Source: Bisporella sp. PMI_857
Taxonomy: Eukaryota > Ascomycota > Leotiomycetes > Helotiales > Helotiaceae
Reading direction: 5' to 3'
Assembly (NCBI GenBank): GCA_021307315.1
Contig: JAJSPD010000004.1
Span: forward strand, 372,001-436,000
Length of the DNA: 64,000 bases
The notes beneath the pieces are model-generated. The model had not been told where the DNA came from, made no database searches, and worked only from the letters and a program-made list of their open reading frames with translations. Made by a program: the position numbers and the translations under genes. Within the stretch, counting starts at the first letter, position 1. Every line of letters starts with the position of its first letter. This document shows positions 32,150 through 43,504 of the stretch, piece after piece.

Positions 32150-33135
32150 TTACGCATCTGTCAGGTTTTGATGCTGTTGTAGATACTTACCCGAAAACCT
32201 CCCCAGCATAAGCTTCGTGTGCTTCCATCCATGACGCATGCTCTTGACCTCCTCCCAAGCGAGCACATCCTCTGCATCCCAGAGCAGGTCGCCGATGGCG
32301 TCATTAGATACATCTCCATCCCTACATTCCAGAATGGCGTTATCCACATCCTCTTCCCCACTGAAGGGGGAGCCAATAACAAACTCTTCTAACCCGGCGA
32401 ATCTAATGAAGAAGGTATCCTTCGTGCCGTCGCCCCAATTAGTGAGTAAGTGTTTCCAAGTACCAGAGGTCATGCCTAAGCGCTGGATGTTGGGTTCACT
32501 TTGTTTTATGACCCTGAAGCTGCACAAGTTAAGCTTGAGTTGAAGGGAATGTGGACGACTTGGTCATACAGGAGACATTTATCATTATCGGTGATCCCAG
32601 ATGGAAAATCCGGCAGAACAACCAGATCTCGCTGCCGATCTATATACGTAGCGCCAGACGAAAAAGGCTGTTCGTGAAGGTGCGTCCCGACTTTCTGACT
32701 GCAGGTTATAGTCATTAAGGATATCTTGGATATAATGGCACTCGAGTTGTGGGAGACGAGGATGTGATGTAGACGAACTTACTAAACCTTAAGGGTCCGT
32801 TCTCTAGCCTCTCTGTTTGTCCATAACAGAGATAGAGACCTTTTGTTTGCGAAGCATACCAAAATTATATGACCATTCGAGTCGTAATCCATATCGAATA
32901 TGATTGCTCTGGGGCCTGGACGTGCATATTCCCAGATCGCGAGACGGACCTCTGTAGGGAGGCTTAGAAAGAGATGGAAGGACGGTTCTTCATTCTCTTG
33001 AAGGTGGGTGCTAGGTGACGGTGACCCAGTCGCCTCAACACCGCCCATGGCAGCGTCACCAGAGCGGTCTAAGTTTGCAAGAGCTTGGGCACCTAATGGT
33101 GGAATAACGGCCTTAGTTGGAATGTTACTAGACAT
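32150..33135 (-). CDS. 2EXR-domain protein, copy 1
   Basis: Predicted exons are 33135-32783, 32698-32570 and 32513-32150 (281 aa). The 2EXR domain is a fungal-expanded module of unknown function, often misread as F-box-like. The signature FHLFLSLPTEVRLAIWEYARPG, quoted here as LPTEVRLAIWEYARPGPR, lies near residue 55, followed by the second half SLLWTNREARERTLKVYQ. A beta-type stretch YIDRQRDLVVLPDFPSG matches the usual position of the domain's end. The C-terminal half (NIQRLGMTSGTWKHLL, FAGLEEFVI, KHTKLMLGRFSG) is typical of these proteins. Introns have GTAAGT and GTATGA donors, and the second contains a CTTAAC branch. A 33-base in-frame GTAAGT...CAG segment near the 3' end is too short to be removed. 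It is intact, in tandem with two paralogues on the same strand. Confidence 0.85.
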
Positions 33136-33442
33136 CGTGCTTTATGTGATTTTGGTTGACCAAGGAAAGATACATAAAGTGAAAAAAGTGTAGAGGTTGA
33201 TGGCGTTAATAAATGCATTCAAAGTGCCCGCAAGATAGCCATTGTGAGTAAACCAAAAATGGTGTATGAATGAGAATTGCCAATACGGTCCGCAGGAGAA
33301 GGCAAGGGTTCCCAATAGCATTCACAAAACATTTGAGTTAAAACAAGTCATCTTGATAGCAAATTTATTCTTCTCGCAAGCACCTCTACAAACGGAAGTT
33401 TTGCCGCTGTTTCAGTATTGTCCTTCTTACTCCCCTAGCACT

Positions 33443-34317
33443 TCAAAGCCTGAAGCCAAAACAAAGTCTGGTAGCACTCCAACGTGGATATAGTTGTTGC
33501 ACCGCGTTGAATAGCTCCTGGTTCCACCCATTTCCTTCTGTGTCTCCGAGGGGATGTTCGTCAAGTTAGTTGGAGTTAAAAATAGCATATATGCAACTCT
33601 TGCTTATGCCAACAGTCCAAGTCTCGAGTTTTTTAATATTGCTAAAGAAACAATCCCCATCTACGCTGTGCAAAATTCGTTCCCACTTTATAGCAAGATT
33701 CTGAAACAAACGGGAGTTTTTGGCAAGGCGGTGTAGATTATCGAGTTGCGGTATAAGATGGTTGCACCTGGAGTAATTGATTAATCAATACTTTTTTGAT
33801 AAGCCGTAGTCCAACACAAAGGAATTTGAGTTCTTCGCCGATATCCCAAGAGGGATACAACAACGCCACGGCGTCTCACCGTTCATCGATGTACACAGGG
33901 TACGCTCTCTTGTAATACGTGGGAGGCAGCTTGATGTTAAGCTGATGACTAATGAATCCCAAGTTAGCAATGTCCAGCGCGCGGCTTGAAACACAAAAAC
34001 AAGTACTGGATTTTAAGTGTCTCATTTCTGGCCTCCTGGCATGTGAAGAGTAGAGCTGGGGATATTTCTGGCTGGATGGGCGAAAATGACTCGCTTGCTA
34101 TCCAACGGACTCGGCGAAATTCGCGAAATATAATATATCTTGGTGCCGGGTGTCCAAGCCGCCAAATTTTAAGTCGCATCTCAGTAGGAAGTTGAGGGAA
34201 TTGATGAAATTCGTATGTTACTTTAGGATCCTTGACCGCAAGTTCGGTAGAGGCATCTACTTTCGTTGTTAAATCGTCGAAGAAAGGTAAAACGGTCTTG
34301 CATAAAGGCATACACAC
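33443..34317 (-). pseudogene. 2EXR-domain gene, copy 2, broken
   Basis: The 5' part is open from ATG 34317 and carries the 2EXR signature (YEFHQFPQLPTEMRLKIWRL, LLFTCQEARNETLKI). After a likely intron with a GTACTT donor and CATTAG acceptor the frame reads PPTYYKRAYPVYIDER and meets TGA, while the expected continuation DAVALLYPSWDIGEEL follows in the same frame. A later one-base shift is needed to reach NLHRLAKNSRLF...WERILHS, a TAA occurs after IFNSN, and the family C-terminus LYPRWSATRLCFGF is still readable before a stop at 33443. At least two stops and one shift make this a pseudogene. It retains the full ancestral layout, so decay is fairly recent. Confidence 0.75.
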
Positions 34318-34472
34318 TATAATCGTTTAAGCAGCACAAATTCCGGTTCACAGTATATGATATCAGATAACATCTCGCACCATCAGGACTTTTCCTTGCA
34401 GTGGAGGTTTTCAGCGAAAATGCCTTTCAGCTTACAATATTAGATTCATTATCATTATTCTCTGCTCCACGA

Positions 34473-35369
34473 TCAACTGAAACCTCCTATCTTCAACTGT
34501 GTAGTACTCCACCCATCACATCTTTTCCGGAGGTGATCAAACGTAGCCCTTATCTCCATTTCCTGTTCAGCACTGAAGTTATCGATCTCAAAGTTTGGGC
34601 CACGCTCTCGGAATCCCCACGTGGGTCGACCAGATGTCCCTTGCTCAGTGACCACAACAGTGAGATCGTCCAAGCAGCGAATTCCCCGGAAGAATGGGAA
34701 AATGTCTTCAGAAAACCAGTGTACACTAGCCAAAGTTTCCCAGAAATTGATCGACACGGCAAGATGGCGCAGGTTCGGAACATGAAATTGAATTTGCATG
34801 CATCTATACACGGATTAGTGGCAAGTCTATCGACGTATGGAGGCTTGCTTACGTGGAAAGGCAAACATCAAAATCACGGGCGGCTAGATGCGATGGTAAG
34901 CAAAGAATATCTCTTTGCTCATCAAAGTACACGGCTTTGAACGAGCTCCTTGGAAATGGTGATATGATCCGGCGGCTAGTCATTTTTGGTCAGCAATATT
35001 CACAGCTACGAAGAACTATAACCCCCATACGTACTAAGCATTGAGAGTTTCGATTCTAGCCTCGACACAGGCGAAGAGCAAGGCAGGGGACTTTTCGTGC
35101 GATATCATCGACCACATTCTATATCCCGCCCAATGAATCGGCCGTAATTGGATATATCGTGGGCCAGGCCGCGCTAGCCTCCAAATTGCAAGCCGCAGCT
35201 CTGGGGGAAGTTCAAGGAAATGAGTGAACCTTCGCTCTGCTGGAATCTTCAAGGAGAGAATCCCGGTTTCCAGATCTGATATAGAAGCATCATCAGTTGC
35301 CTTGTAACGTTTCTTATATACCTTCTGTCGTTTCTTCAATGGCCACATTAGATGATGCGACTCTAACAT
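34473..35369 (-). CDS. 2EXR-domain protein, copy 3
   Basis: Predicted exons are 35369-35035, 34975-34853 and 34803-34473 (262 aa). The 2EXR signature is THFLELPPELRLAIWRLARP and PGPRYIQLRP, then LLFACVEARIETLNAYRR, AVYFDEQRDILCLPSHLAAR and the C-terminal NLRHLAVSINFWETL, IRCLDDLTVVV and WSTTQLKIGGFS. Introns of 59 and 49 bases have GTACGT and GTAAGC donors; the second has a CACTAATCC branch. The basic N-terminus (PLKKRQKVYKKRYK) could be a nuclear localisation signal. Exon layout matches copies 1 and 2, supporting tandem duplication. The function of the domain is unknown. Confidence 0.85.
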
Positions 35370-36462
35370 GGTATTGGAAGGCTCGAAGCGGACAGGAGCG
35401 TTTTTCGGTACCTGGGGAGGCGCTAGAAGCTATCGTAGCTTAGAATAGCGGGTTACGGGTAGCGTAGGATTGAATAGAATCGAGATTGATGCTACTGCTG
35501 ACTTTTAATAGAATTTCAATGACGTACAGTCTGTAAAAAACTTTGTTGTAAAACGTTGGGATAACAAGGTAAGGTCGAAGAAAGGTGAAAAGTTTGACGT
35601 TAAAATTATATTCGAAGTGGTGAATGAAACCTAAGCCTTGCAGCGGTAGGCTGCTTGTTTTTTTCAATTCAAATATTAGAAAAGACGATGCATCGTTCTG
35701 ACCTAAGCGGGTTTTTGACCGACGCCTTATATTTATTCAAAGTGTTTTGCCAGTCCCAACAAGAAGTACGGTCAAACAAACCATATGGCGCCCAGCTTCC
35801 GTACTGAATTCTTAAACACAAATCAAGAAGATATGATTACGCGGGCTTAAAAGCCAAGGAATGAAGTGACTGCTAGCTAGGCACAAAGAAAGCTTTCTCA
35901 TTACGCTTAATGGAGCTAATATTGTGTCTCGAGGAGGAAAGCTTGAGGGGGCGATAAAGAAGAAACCACCTAGGACTCACCATCGTAAGAAGCCCTTCAC
36001 CCAATGTTCTATGAGGCGTCATCTTCGCAGCATCGTTTGGCGCGTAGTGAAGAAATCAGAGCTCTGGGAGCAAGGATTTGGCATCACGCTGAGCTCTAAA
36101 CCCAATGCTAATAGACTCAAGATTCCTGGTGACGTGAATGTGGGTATGTAATATCTTGAGCTCAACTTATCGAGAATCACCTATTGCAAAACTTTTCAAG
36201 AGCTTTTTCAAGAATTTCGCAGAATAAGAAAACCATTTGTATGTGGGTATAATTCATTATCATTTGCTTCTATCATTACCGTGAGCAGCACGCAAAGTGG
36301 TCTAATGCCGGGGTATTATGAAGATTCAACACGGTGTCATGCAAAGAAATTCCATCATTTCCTCCCATTCCTCAATCCATGCCTATCGTACACTTCACTT
36401 CTCCTGCTTCCCCATACCTCTGCTTCATTTCGAGACCCGCCCCCCTTTCAAGAGGGGCTAGA
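35370..36462. other. intergenic, no gene accepted
   Basis: These 1093 bases contain short frames (35440-35667, 35924-36151) without recognisable content. 35924-36151 is Lys/Arg-rich and starts with a non-ATG codon. I see no repeat. Confidence 0.5.
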
Positions 36463-36718
36463 TCAGACGCGACTCGTTGTACGCGTGCCACGACGGCGTC
36501 CACCACGACCGCAGGTTAGACAGGAGATTATGATGTTGAAGAATGACTGGATGCCACTGATTATGGCCTTGAGGACATTGCCAATGCCGTTGACGATGGC
36601 CATCAGGACTGCTCCGATGGTTTGGAAGAGGGATTTTATCTGTGCTTTGTTAGTGATGCTCCTTATTATACTAATGCTGGATTGTTGGTGGACATACGCA
36701 AGATACGACGGCTCCCAT
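36463..36718 (-). CDS. 65-residue conserved fungal small protein, probable lipid anchor
   Basis: Two exons, 36718-36698 and 36639-36463, encode MGAVVSC|IKSLFQTIGAVLMAI...CLTCGRGGRRRGTRTTSRV (65 aa). The 58-base intron has a GTATGT donor and GCACAG acceptor. The N-terminus MGxxxSC fits N-myristoylation at Gly2 with palmitoylation of Cys7. A single long amphipathic or hydrophobic helix (about 12-48) repeats the pattern AIVNGIG / AIISGIQ. A CLTCG Cys pair and an Arg-rich tail follow. I recall similar tiny proteins in many ascomycetes and some basidiomycetes, without an assigned function. It is easily missed because exon 1 has only seven codons and the longer unspliced frame gives a wrong N-terminus. 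Confidence 0.8.
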
Positions 36719-38138
36719 TTTGAGTGTAGTTGTACTGTGTAGCCTGAGTTGCTTGTGATTTTGATATTGAGTATCGGACTAAGTGAAGTCTTCAAAGATA
36801 GTACTTATAAAATTCTGAGTTTTATTGTTGATGGAAAAAAAAAAGAAATGTACGCCGTAGTAAAGCTGTTACTTTATAAAGGCGTCCTTCAACATTCACT
36901 TCTCATCAAATAGTGCGTCATAGTCCACCATCATGCTATCTGACATCATGCCGGAGATCGCTCCCACCTTGCATTCTCATAGGCAATCAAAGTAATTTAA
37001 CCTTCTTTGACATCAAGAATTTGATTGGTGCAAAGGAGATTTTTCGACAGCTTCCCTGCTTTTTGTATAAAGCGCACGGTCACGAAGGAGATGGACTTTC
37101 TGAATTCGACCCAAGATTTGCATTCTAGACGTCACCAGCCACATCTTGGCATCAGAAGCCCATTTTCTAGTTTGCTTTATGGATTGCTCTCCCTCTCTAT
37201 GCCTCACTAGCCACAACTTGGAGGACTTATCGAGTCACGACACCGCAGAAACGGGTTATTACACTACACAAAGAATGGAAACCAATGTGCTAATCGCAGC
37301 CAAAACTTACTCGAATACGGTAACATCAATGGCAAGTGGGGCACATGGCATAGATTCGACTTTCTTCCATGGGACCGAGTGTTGTAGGCGGCTGAGGCAA
37401 AATGCTTGGCAAGGTCTGTGACGTAGTTCAAGCATGCACGGGGATGGAACTTTTACGTTAGATGCGGCTCAAACAGTCAATCTCGTGAGTTGTGGGCCAT
37501 TACATATGATACGAAGTACGTGTTACGTAGTTCACTACACAAGGCAAGCGAAATTAACTTACAGTAGAATTACATCTGTGCATAGTTGATTATCACTTTG
37601 GAATGCAGAGGTAACTTACTACATGAGCATTTTTGCTCCTACGTGCCCAAAATATATGTTTTGATCCTGTGTATCGCGATCATACTTAGAGGGCATAGGT
37701 CTGTATAGGCTGCTTTAGACACCCTAAGGAGCCCAAATACATATTTGCATCAAGGATCGTATGAGGTGCTCTCTAACTAGGAGCCATTCATGTTTACCTA
37801 GTTCCGCTTTATAGGCATACAAATTCACACTATATTAGGTCGTGTTGATAGAAATGACCTTGCACAGAAGTAAAGGACTCTTCCTAGATCCCAGTCAGCC
37901 TGATTCTATAGTATCTTAATAACAGAGTTCATTAGTATGCCAGAGCTAAGGTGTAGCCTAGCTAACTAAATTTAACGGTATGAAGCGTTAGGGTTTATGT
38001 AAAAACAATAATGCAGATTGCCCTAGTGTAGCGAAGGCTATAAGCACACCAAGGTCTATAGAAAATCAGCTTAGACCAGCTCATTATGATCTTGATAACC
38101 TGGTGAGCCACACGAAGGCATTTCATCACCACTATTTG
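36719..38138. other. intergenic, no gene accepted
   Basis: These 1420 bases are AT-rich with scattered short frames at 36913-37421 that overlap each other on both strands and show no family features. No repeat unit or RNA gene was recognised. Confidence 0.5.
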
Positions 38139-38722
38139 CTACTCCACCAACCAGAGCTCCTTCTTGTCTACATCTGCGTCGTCTTTTGACGGGATGCTTC
38201 CTAATTGAACTTCGCTGTCTTCGTCTTCTTCATCTCTTTCTTCACCACTGTCATTAGTATCATCATCTGTGTACACGACTTCTTGGCCTTCAGAACCTCC
38301 ACCATAGACTCCATTTCCCTAGTCGACACTTTGATCCGTCCATAGTCAGCGGAACTTGGTTTGCTGAAGAAAAAGTGCTTCTTGAGATTAATCTGGCGAT
38401 ACTGTAGAACAAAAATCTGCTCGCCTTCGGCCACGTTTCTTGCCAACCAATCAACATTAACACTGCGAGATCCTTCTAGGCTCGGATTGGGAATCGAAGC
38501 TGGATTTATCGCTCCTTGCGATGCAGCACCGACAATTGTTCCTGCCGGAACAGCGACGCTTGCCTCGTTCTCCTTGTGATCGTTGCGCTTAGGACTCCTT
38601 GCCGAGCTGGGGAACAGACCGGTCAAGTTCACTAATGTGAAGAAAGAAGGGGCTATGTTGGCGTACAACACGCTTCGTAACCTCTCTGCCCCTTCAACCA
38701 CGTTCCGCGACAAGAAAGCCAT
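38139..38722 (-). CDS. unnamed protein with acidic C-terminus, structure unresolved
   Basis: From ATG 38722 a frame reads MAFLSRNVVEGAERLRSVLY...DWLARNVAEGEQIFVLQ and continues to 38201. A second frame, beginning after a TAG at about 38330, reads NGVYGGGSEGQEVVYTDDDT then an acidic run (EERDEEDEDSEVQLG) and DKKELWLVE, ending at 38139. The acidic tail looks more coding-like than the Met/Lys-rich end of the first frame, so a splice or frameshift near 38325-38345 probably links them. A CGACTAG acceptor there would be in phase with a weak upstream donor. Two similar ARNV-xEG segments (SRNVVEGAE and ARNVAEGEQ) suggest an internal repeat. I recognise no family. Confidence 0.4.
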
Positions 38723-39962
38723 CTACGAGCAGCATTAGTGAGTTTTCATGAGAAGGAAAGGACTGGAAGACAGCGGCGGACCATATTCGTGTGATTCTTA
38801 GACTGGACGCTGCTGCTTCGGCTTTAGCCTCGGCGATACCAGGTGGTGGTTATAATGAGCAAAACCCGAGTCGTGGTCGTGATATGGATCTCTTCCGAGA
38901 ACGCCACAGACTGACCCACGCGATCACACTCATTCGCGCAAAGGCGTTCAAAGAAGCTTATGAACTGTATGGAAACATTATAAACCAGGTCTAGGACAAG
39001 TGCGAGAGTGCAGAGGAAGAGGAACAGAAGACTCATTTTATACCGGGGATGACGTGGGCGACATTGATAAAGTAGGGAAGTAGCCGGGAGAATACTGCCT
39101 CGTCAATACTGGAGATTATGAGGGCGGAGGTGATTAAGCGGTGGTGGCCGGGGGGAGGCTTGGGGACGGGGATGCGGTTGTGGATGCGAATGAGGCGGCA
39201 AACGAGGGAGGTGGTCAAGGAGAAGAACAGGGAAAGGAAGAACAGGAGAGATCACTCAAATAGTCGTTTATGTTGTACGAGCTGATCAAATACTGCGGTC
39301 ACCGTGCTGCATTGGTCTTTTTGGCTCTTTTAACATGTGCGGTGATTTGGGATCGAACATTGATCAAGACAAAAAAAGGCCGAGGAAGATCCAATAATTG
39401 GACAGGCTCCGAAGAAGACAAAAGGGCGATTTAGTTTTTACTCTTAGAGGATGTAGTATTCCCCTACTTCTCAGGGCCGAAGACACGGCTTAAGAAGCGC
39501 TCAAACAAAGGACACAGCAAAGGCTCCTGACGTCAGTCACTCCTTAGGCAGGGCTTTATAGTGCGACTGGAGCTAGGGAAGTAGGCTATCACATACCAAC
39601 CAGCTATAATAGTACTAGGGTATCTAGAAATGCGAGTGAAACAATCGAGATCATTGAGGGTTGCCAAATGAAGCCGATTCCCAATTCTAATGTGGTAATC
39701 TGGTGATTCTGGAATATCCAGAGTGCACCAGGGAGTGAGATGACGGGGCTCATCCCATATGCCCAAGATTGCTATACTGGTTTCATTTTCTTGATAGACG
39801 AGTCTGGATTATAGGCTCTGAGGTGTTTCGGCTTGGCGACCTGCGCACAGTTATCATCCAAGGTAAATAGGGGTGTGGGCAATAACTGGCGGTCGAAGTT
39901 TTGTAGAATGGTTTGCAAATGCGGGCCGTGCTATGTTATGAAGAAATAATGTTCATCGTGGA
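38723..39962. other. unresolved region, possible short exons on both strands
   Basis: On the + strand there are disconnected open pieces such as RERHRLTHAITLIRAKAFKE (about 38890-38960), an acidic/Gly piece near 39180-39250 and a hydrophobic helix after 39270 (AALVFLALLTCAVIW). On the - strand there are Leu/Ile-rich pieces at 38824-39218. Frames change too often to build a gene. It may be a decayed gene or a gene with several short exons. Confidence 0.35.
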
Positions 39963-42808
39963 TTATTCTAATACACTCTTATTGAAGAAGTGATGGATGG
40001 TCCGCCCAGCCTCCTTTCCAACGGCAGGTTCTAGCTCCTCTACTGTAGCATTGGCGATCTCTTTGATGCTTTCCATCTCAATAACCAAATTCTTGATGTT
40101 CTTACCTGTGACGCCGGGCACTACCCTCAGCATGTCTTGGGGTTCGCGGTTGAAGCTCTGGTCCTCTGCCTGCTGGCCACCCTCCAACCCTACCCTCACG
40201 GCGTGGATTGGATCTGGTTCTGGTTCTTGCGTTTTGAGTGATTCGAATATTTCCGCTGTTTGGTACGGAGACGAAGACCAGATAATGCGGAGCTTAGGGA
40301 ATGCAAGAGTAAGGAGGACTATTTTTGATTGCAAGTCTGATGAGTTTTGGGATGAGGTAGAGGACAATGAGCCAGAGAGATCCGCGAAAGGCTCGAGGGT
40401 AAAAGATTTGTTCTGATCAAACTCAATGAGAAGCATCGGCGATTTATAATATTGAAGCATCGTTTCGGCTTGATTGTACAGTCGTCCGTCCTTGAAGGAT
40501 GAGATCAAATCTTTGATGGATTTTCGCTCGATACAGATATTTGGCGAAAGAATATAATCGCCGACCGTGAGCATACATGGAACTATTACCATCGACCTGC
40601 CATGGAGCAGTGACGGAAGAGACGAACGGAACTCTCTAACATCTACGACTACCCTTGGGGGTTGTGCAGTGGCAGCCAGACGACCTCCTCCAGCAATTCG
40701 AGTGTTGATCGTCCGAAGAAATGCATCCTGCGGATCTTCAATGCCATGTGCATCCAGAGTCATCACCACTGACATGGAAGATTTCTCTTTGATGAGTTTC
40801 GTAAATGCATCTTTCTCGCGTCGCACGGAAGAAAGGTATCGCTGTTCCTCAACTGATCCACCATAGTAGAGAAAGTAGACTCGCACATTTCGATCATTAT
40901 GTGAGGACCGATAGACCTCCACGCGTCTTACGAATGCCGCATCCGGTTCGTACATAATTATGTAGCGAGGCTTGACCTCTTCCAAAACATGTTCATCCAT
41001 ATCTCCATCGTAGGCATGAATTACGATCAAGTCTTCCATGTTATAGAGTTGATAGTAGTCTTCCATATCATCCAGAGGATCGGTGATAATCTCTTCTTTT
41101 TGCGCAGCCTCTAATTCGTTCGGTTTGATTTCAGATATCAAAGCGGCCACTTCCAATGGCTTATCTTCTGCTGTACGAACACTACCATTAGCAGCACGCG
41201 TTTGACCTAAGCCAGCCGTGCCTCCACCCCTGACCCTTCTTCGCTTATTAGGTGGTGCCTTTCCTCTAAAACTTTGGTTTCCAGTTTGGGTGATACTACT
41301 ATTCATGGCGTTCTGACTCTCCGAGAACAGAGCTGCGCTGACCTTTACAAACTCTCTCTTCCACCTTAGATACCCACGCAGCCTCTTTCTCATCATTGGA
41401 GCAGCTGAAGGCTCATCCTCCTCTTCATCTCCACTCTCTTTACCATCTGAACTAAGTTGGACATGCATACTTTGCAAATAGTCTCTTAATTGCCGACACT
41501 GTGCAGTGTCCGTACACATGATCAATATAGTGCCATTTGAGTCATCTCGGATGACTGGGTTAAAATAGAGATCACGGTCTATCTCCTCAAGCACTTCCGC
41601 TAGTACTGCCCACTTGGGCTGCTCCTCAAGGACAGGTCTCAAGGCTTCGACGTCTTGGTTGCCATCTCTGAGCAGGCTACCTGTGTAGACCCTTCGCTTG
41701 GCAGTCTCAAATATAGTGTGTGCTGCGTCTAAGAAAAGCCAGGGGGACTGGTTCTGTCTAGTAGATCCTGGAGGAGGAGAATGCGCAGCAAGGATAGTAT
41801 CTAAGTGCTTGTTGAAAGAAACGGCGTCATAAGTGAGTAGAGTATGGAGCATGCCTCTCAACACCGTAAGGTCATTAACGATTTGCTTCGTTTTCCAGCT
41901 GACTCGGTGCCAAACGGGATCTAGCTGTCGTCGTATGACCAGATCAAACTGCTTATGCAGAGCACTGTCCACGTTCCAGTCCTCCATTTCCAGACCCGAA
42001 TTGCTCTTTTTTAAGTCACCAATACTGGCCTCTACACACTCCATGATTGCCTGCTGTATGTCGCGCATAGATTCCGACATTGGGACCTCTAATTCAATGA
42101 CTTCAGCCTTTTTCTTCCCTTCTAAGGCTTCTGCCACCACCATATGAAATCGGGGCCATATAGATACGTTTCGCAGGAATAGATTCCGCATCATGGTGGA
42201 AAGAGGATTGAATCCAGTTACGAATGGCTCGGGGCTATCAGAAAAGGCTTTCAGAAAGCCAGCCTTGTTCTTCTGCCTGTATATGCGTAGAATGAACGCT
42301 TCCAGGGAAGTGGCTATGATCTTATCCGCATGTAGAGCCACCATTCCGGTAATGGTTTCAGGATCTAAAAGACCAGTGAGCAGGTCGACAACGAGAATCC
42401 TTGAGGTAATGCTAAATATGCCACCTTGAGCATACAGCTTCTCCCTCGTCCCCACATTCATAACATCGGTGTTAACTAATGTAAGACCACGCGCCGTGGA
42501 AGTCAGGCTGATAGCAGCGTGTTCTGCCAGAGCCTCTCCAATCCAGCCATTTTCTCTTTCATCTGCTCCAACAACTAGTATGAGGTTGTTTCCTGCCGCA
42601 TCGTAGGAATGAAGTAAGTTGGTGACGAGTCGAAGGACTCCCAACCCACGAGCAAGAATGACCAGCTCATCTTTCTCGCGGATTTCTTGGAAGATTTCTT
42701 GTTGGTATTTCTACAGATATTAGCGATGGACAGGGTGGCTCGCAGGAAGTGAAATACCAGAGGTAACGAGAGCTTGACAGGTTGCGAGTCACCATTCCCG
42801 GAAGACAT
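39963..42808 (-). CDS. RAD1: XPF/Rad1 structure-specific DNA repair endonuclease
   Basis: Predicted exons are 42808-42758 (MSSGNGDSQPVKLSLPL) and 42710-39963, total 932 aa, with a 47-base intron. XPF/Rad1 pairs with ERCC1/Rad10 and cuts on the 5' side of lesions in nucleotide excision repair, in single-strand annealing and in crosslink repair. The N-terminal helicase-like domain starts LPLKYQQEIFQEIREKDELV and LGVLRLVTNLLHSYD, degenerate as in the family. A basic linker near 490 (GKAPPNKRRRVRGGG) is a likely nuclear signal. The nuclease motif is complete around residues 690-790: VVVDVREFRSSLP, GDYILSPNICIERKS (ERKxxxD) and LLIEFDQNKSF. The tandem helix-hairpin-helix at the C-terminus is VVPGVTGKNIKNLV. 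Length fits fungal XPF. It is divergent from the small gene at 43175 across 366 bases. Confidence 0.96.
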
Positions 42809-43174
42809 CTGAATCAGTCATGTTCGCCTGGCAGGCTCGTTACGTGTAGTAATCGTGTTTTTTAGGCACCGCCGGGTATAATACGCGTCAAAATCGCTTC
42901 GACACGCTGTCTCGAATGCTTGTGTCTATTAGGTGATTCTGTGATTGGTTATTGGTTTGATTAAGTGGTGTGGAAGGCAGAAGTCGCTCCTTCGGCAAAG
43001 CGACGTCATATAATACAGATCATAGAGGGGCAATGAGTTCATGAAAGCATATAAGCCTAACCCCTCCATTCCCTTCTTGTGCTCAATTACAAGATATTCC
43101 GTGTATCAGATTTTCTACAGTCTATCACAACGCAACTCAACCAATTTTTCCTCTCACATACATCAACTTTCAAA
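42809..43174. other. divergent promoter between XPF and a small protein gene
   Basis: These 366 bases separate the two starts. A TATAATAC-like stretch lies near 43008 on the + strand. No other element was recognised. Confidence 0.45.
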
Positions 43175-43504
43175 ATGGCAGGTCCGGTTGACCCTAAAGG
43201 CTCAAACATTACTGAGCAAGTTGGTAAGGACCCCAGCTCGAAGACTGAGTCGAACGCAAGCTCCCATCCCATTCATGATCAAGGAGAGCCCAGAGGTGAC
43301 AAAGTCGAATTCCGTCACTTTCAAGCAAACCCTGGCCCAGCGATTACACAAGTTGATGTTCCACAAGAAGGCACCAAGGAAGAGCGCAGGGCAAAGGCGC
43401 AAGAGCTGAACAAGTAAAGTTCTCCGGAACAAGTAGGCCTTACTTGATTTATTTTACTCTGATGGAGTGTCTGACTGACTCGTTTTAGGAAATCCAAAAT
43501 GTGA
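43175..43504 (+). CDS. small hydrophilic protein, unnamed
   Basis: Two exons, 43175-43413 and 43489-43504, give 84 aa ending ELNKKSKM. The 75-base intron has a GTAAAG donor, a CTGACTGACT branch and a TTTTAG acceptor. Without splicing the frame ends four residues earlier at ELNK, so either form is nearly the same protein. The composition is polar and rich in Lys, Glu, Pro and Gly (MAGPVDPKGSNITEQVGKD, QGEPRGDKVEFRHFQ, EGTKEERRAKAQEL), suggesting a disordered stress- or chaperone-like small protein, but I know no family function. ATG context CAAAATGG is good. Confidence 0.7.

Noticed and set aside
32161..32200. 33-base GTAAGT...CAG segment near the 3' end of 2EXR copy 1
   Set aside because: Too short for a fungal intron; removing it or not leaves the same stop codon and frame.
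38791..38994. 68-codon + strand frame
   Set aside because: Begins with a non-ATG codon, no upstream exon found, antisense region also partly open.
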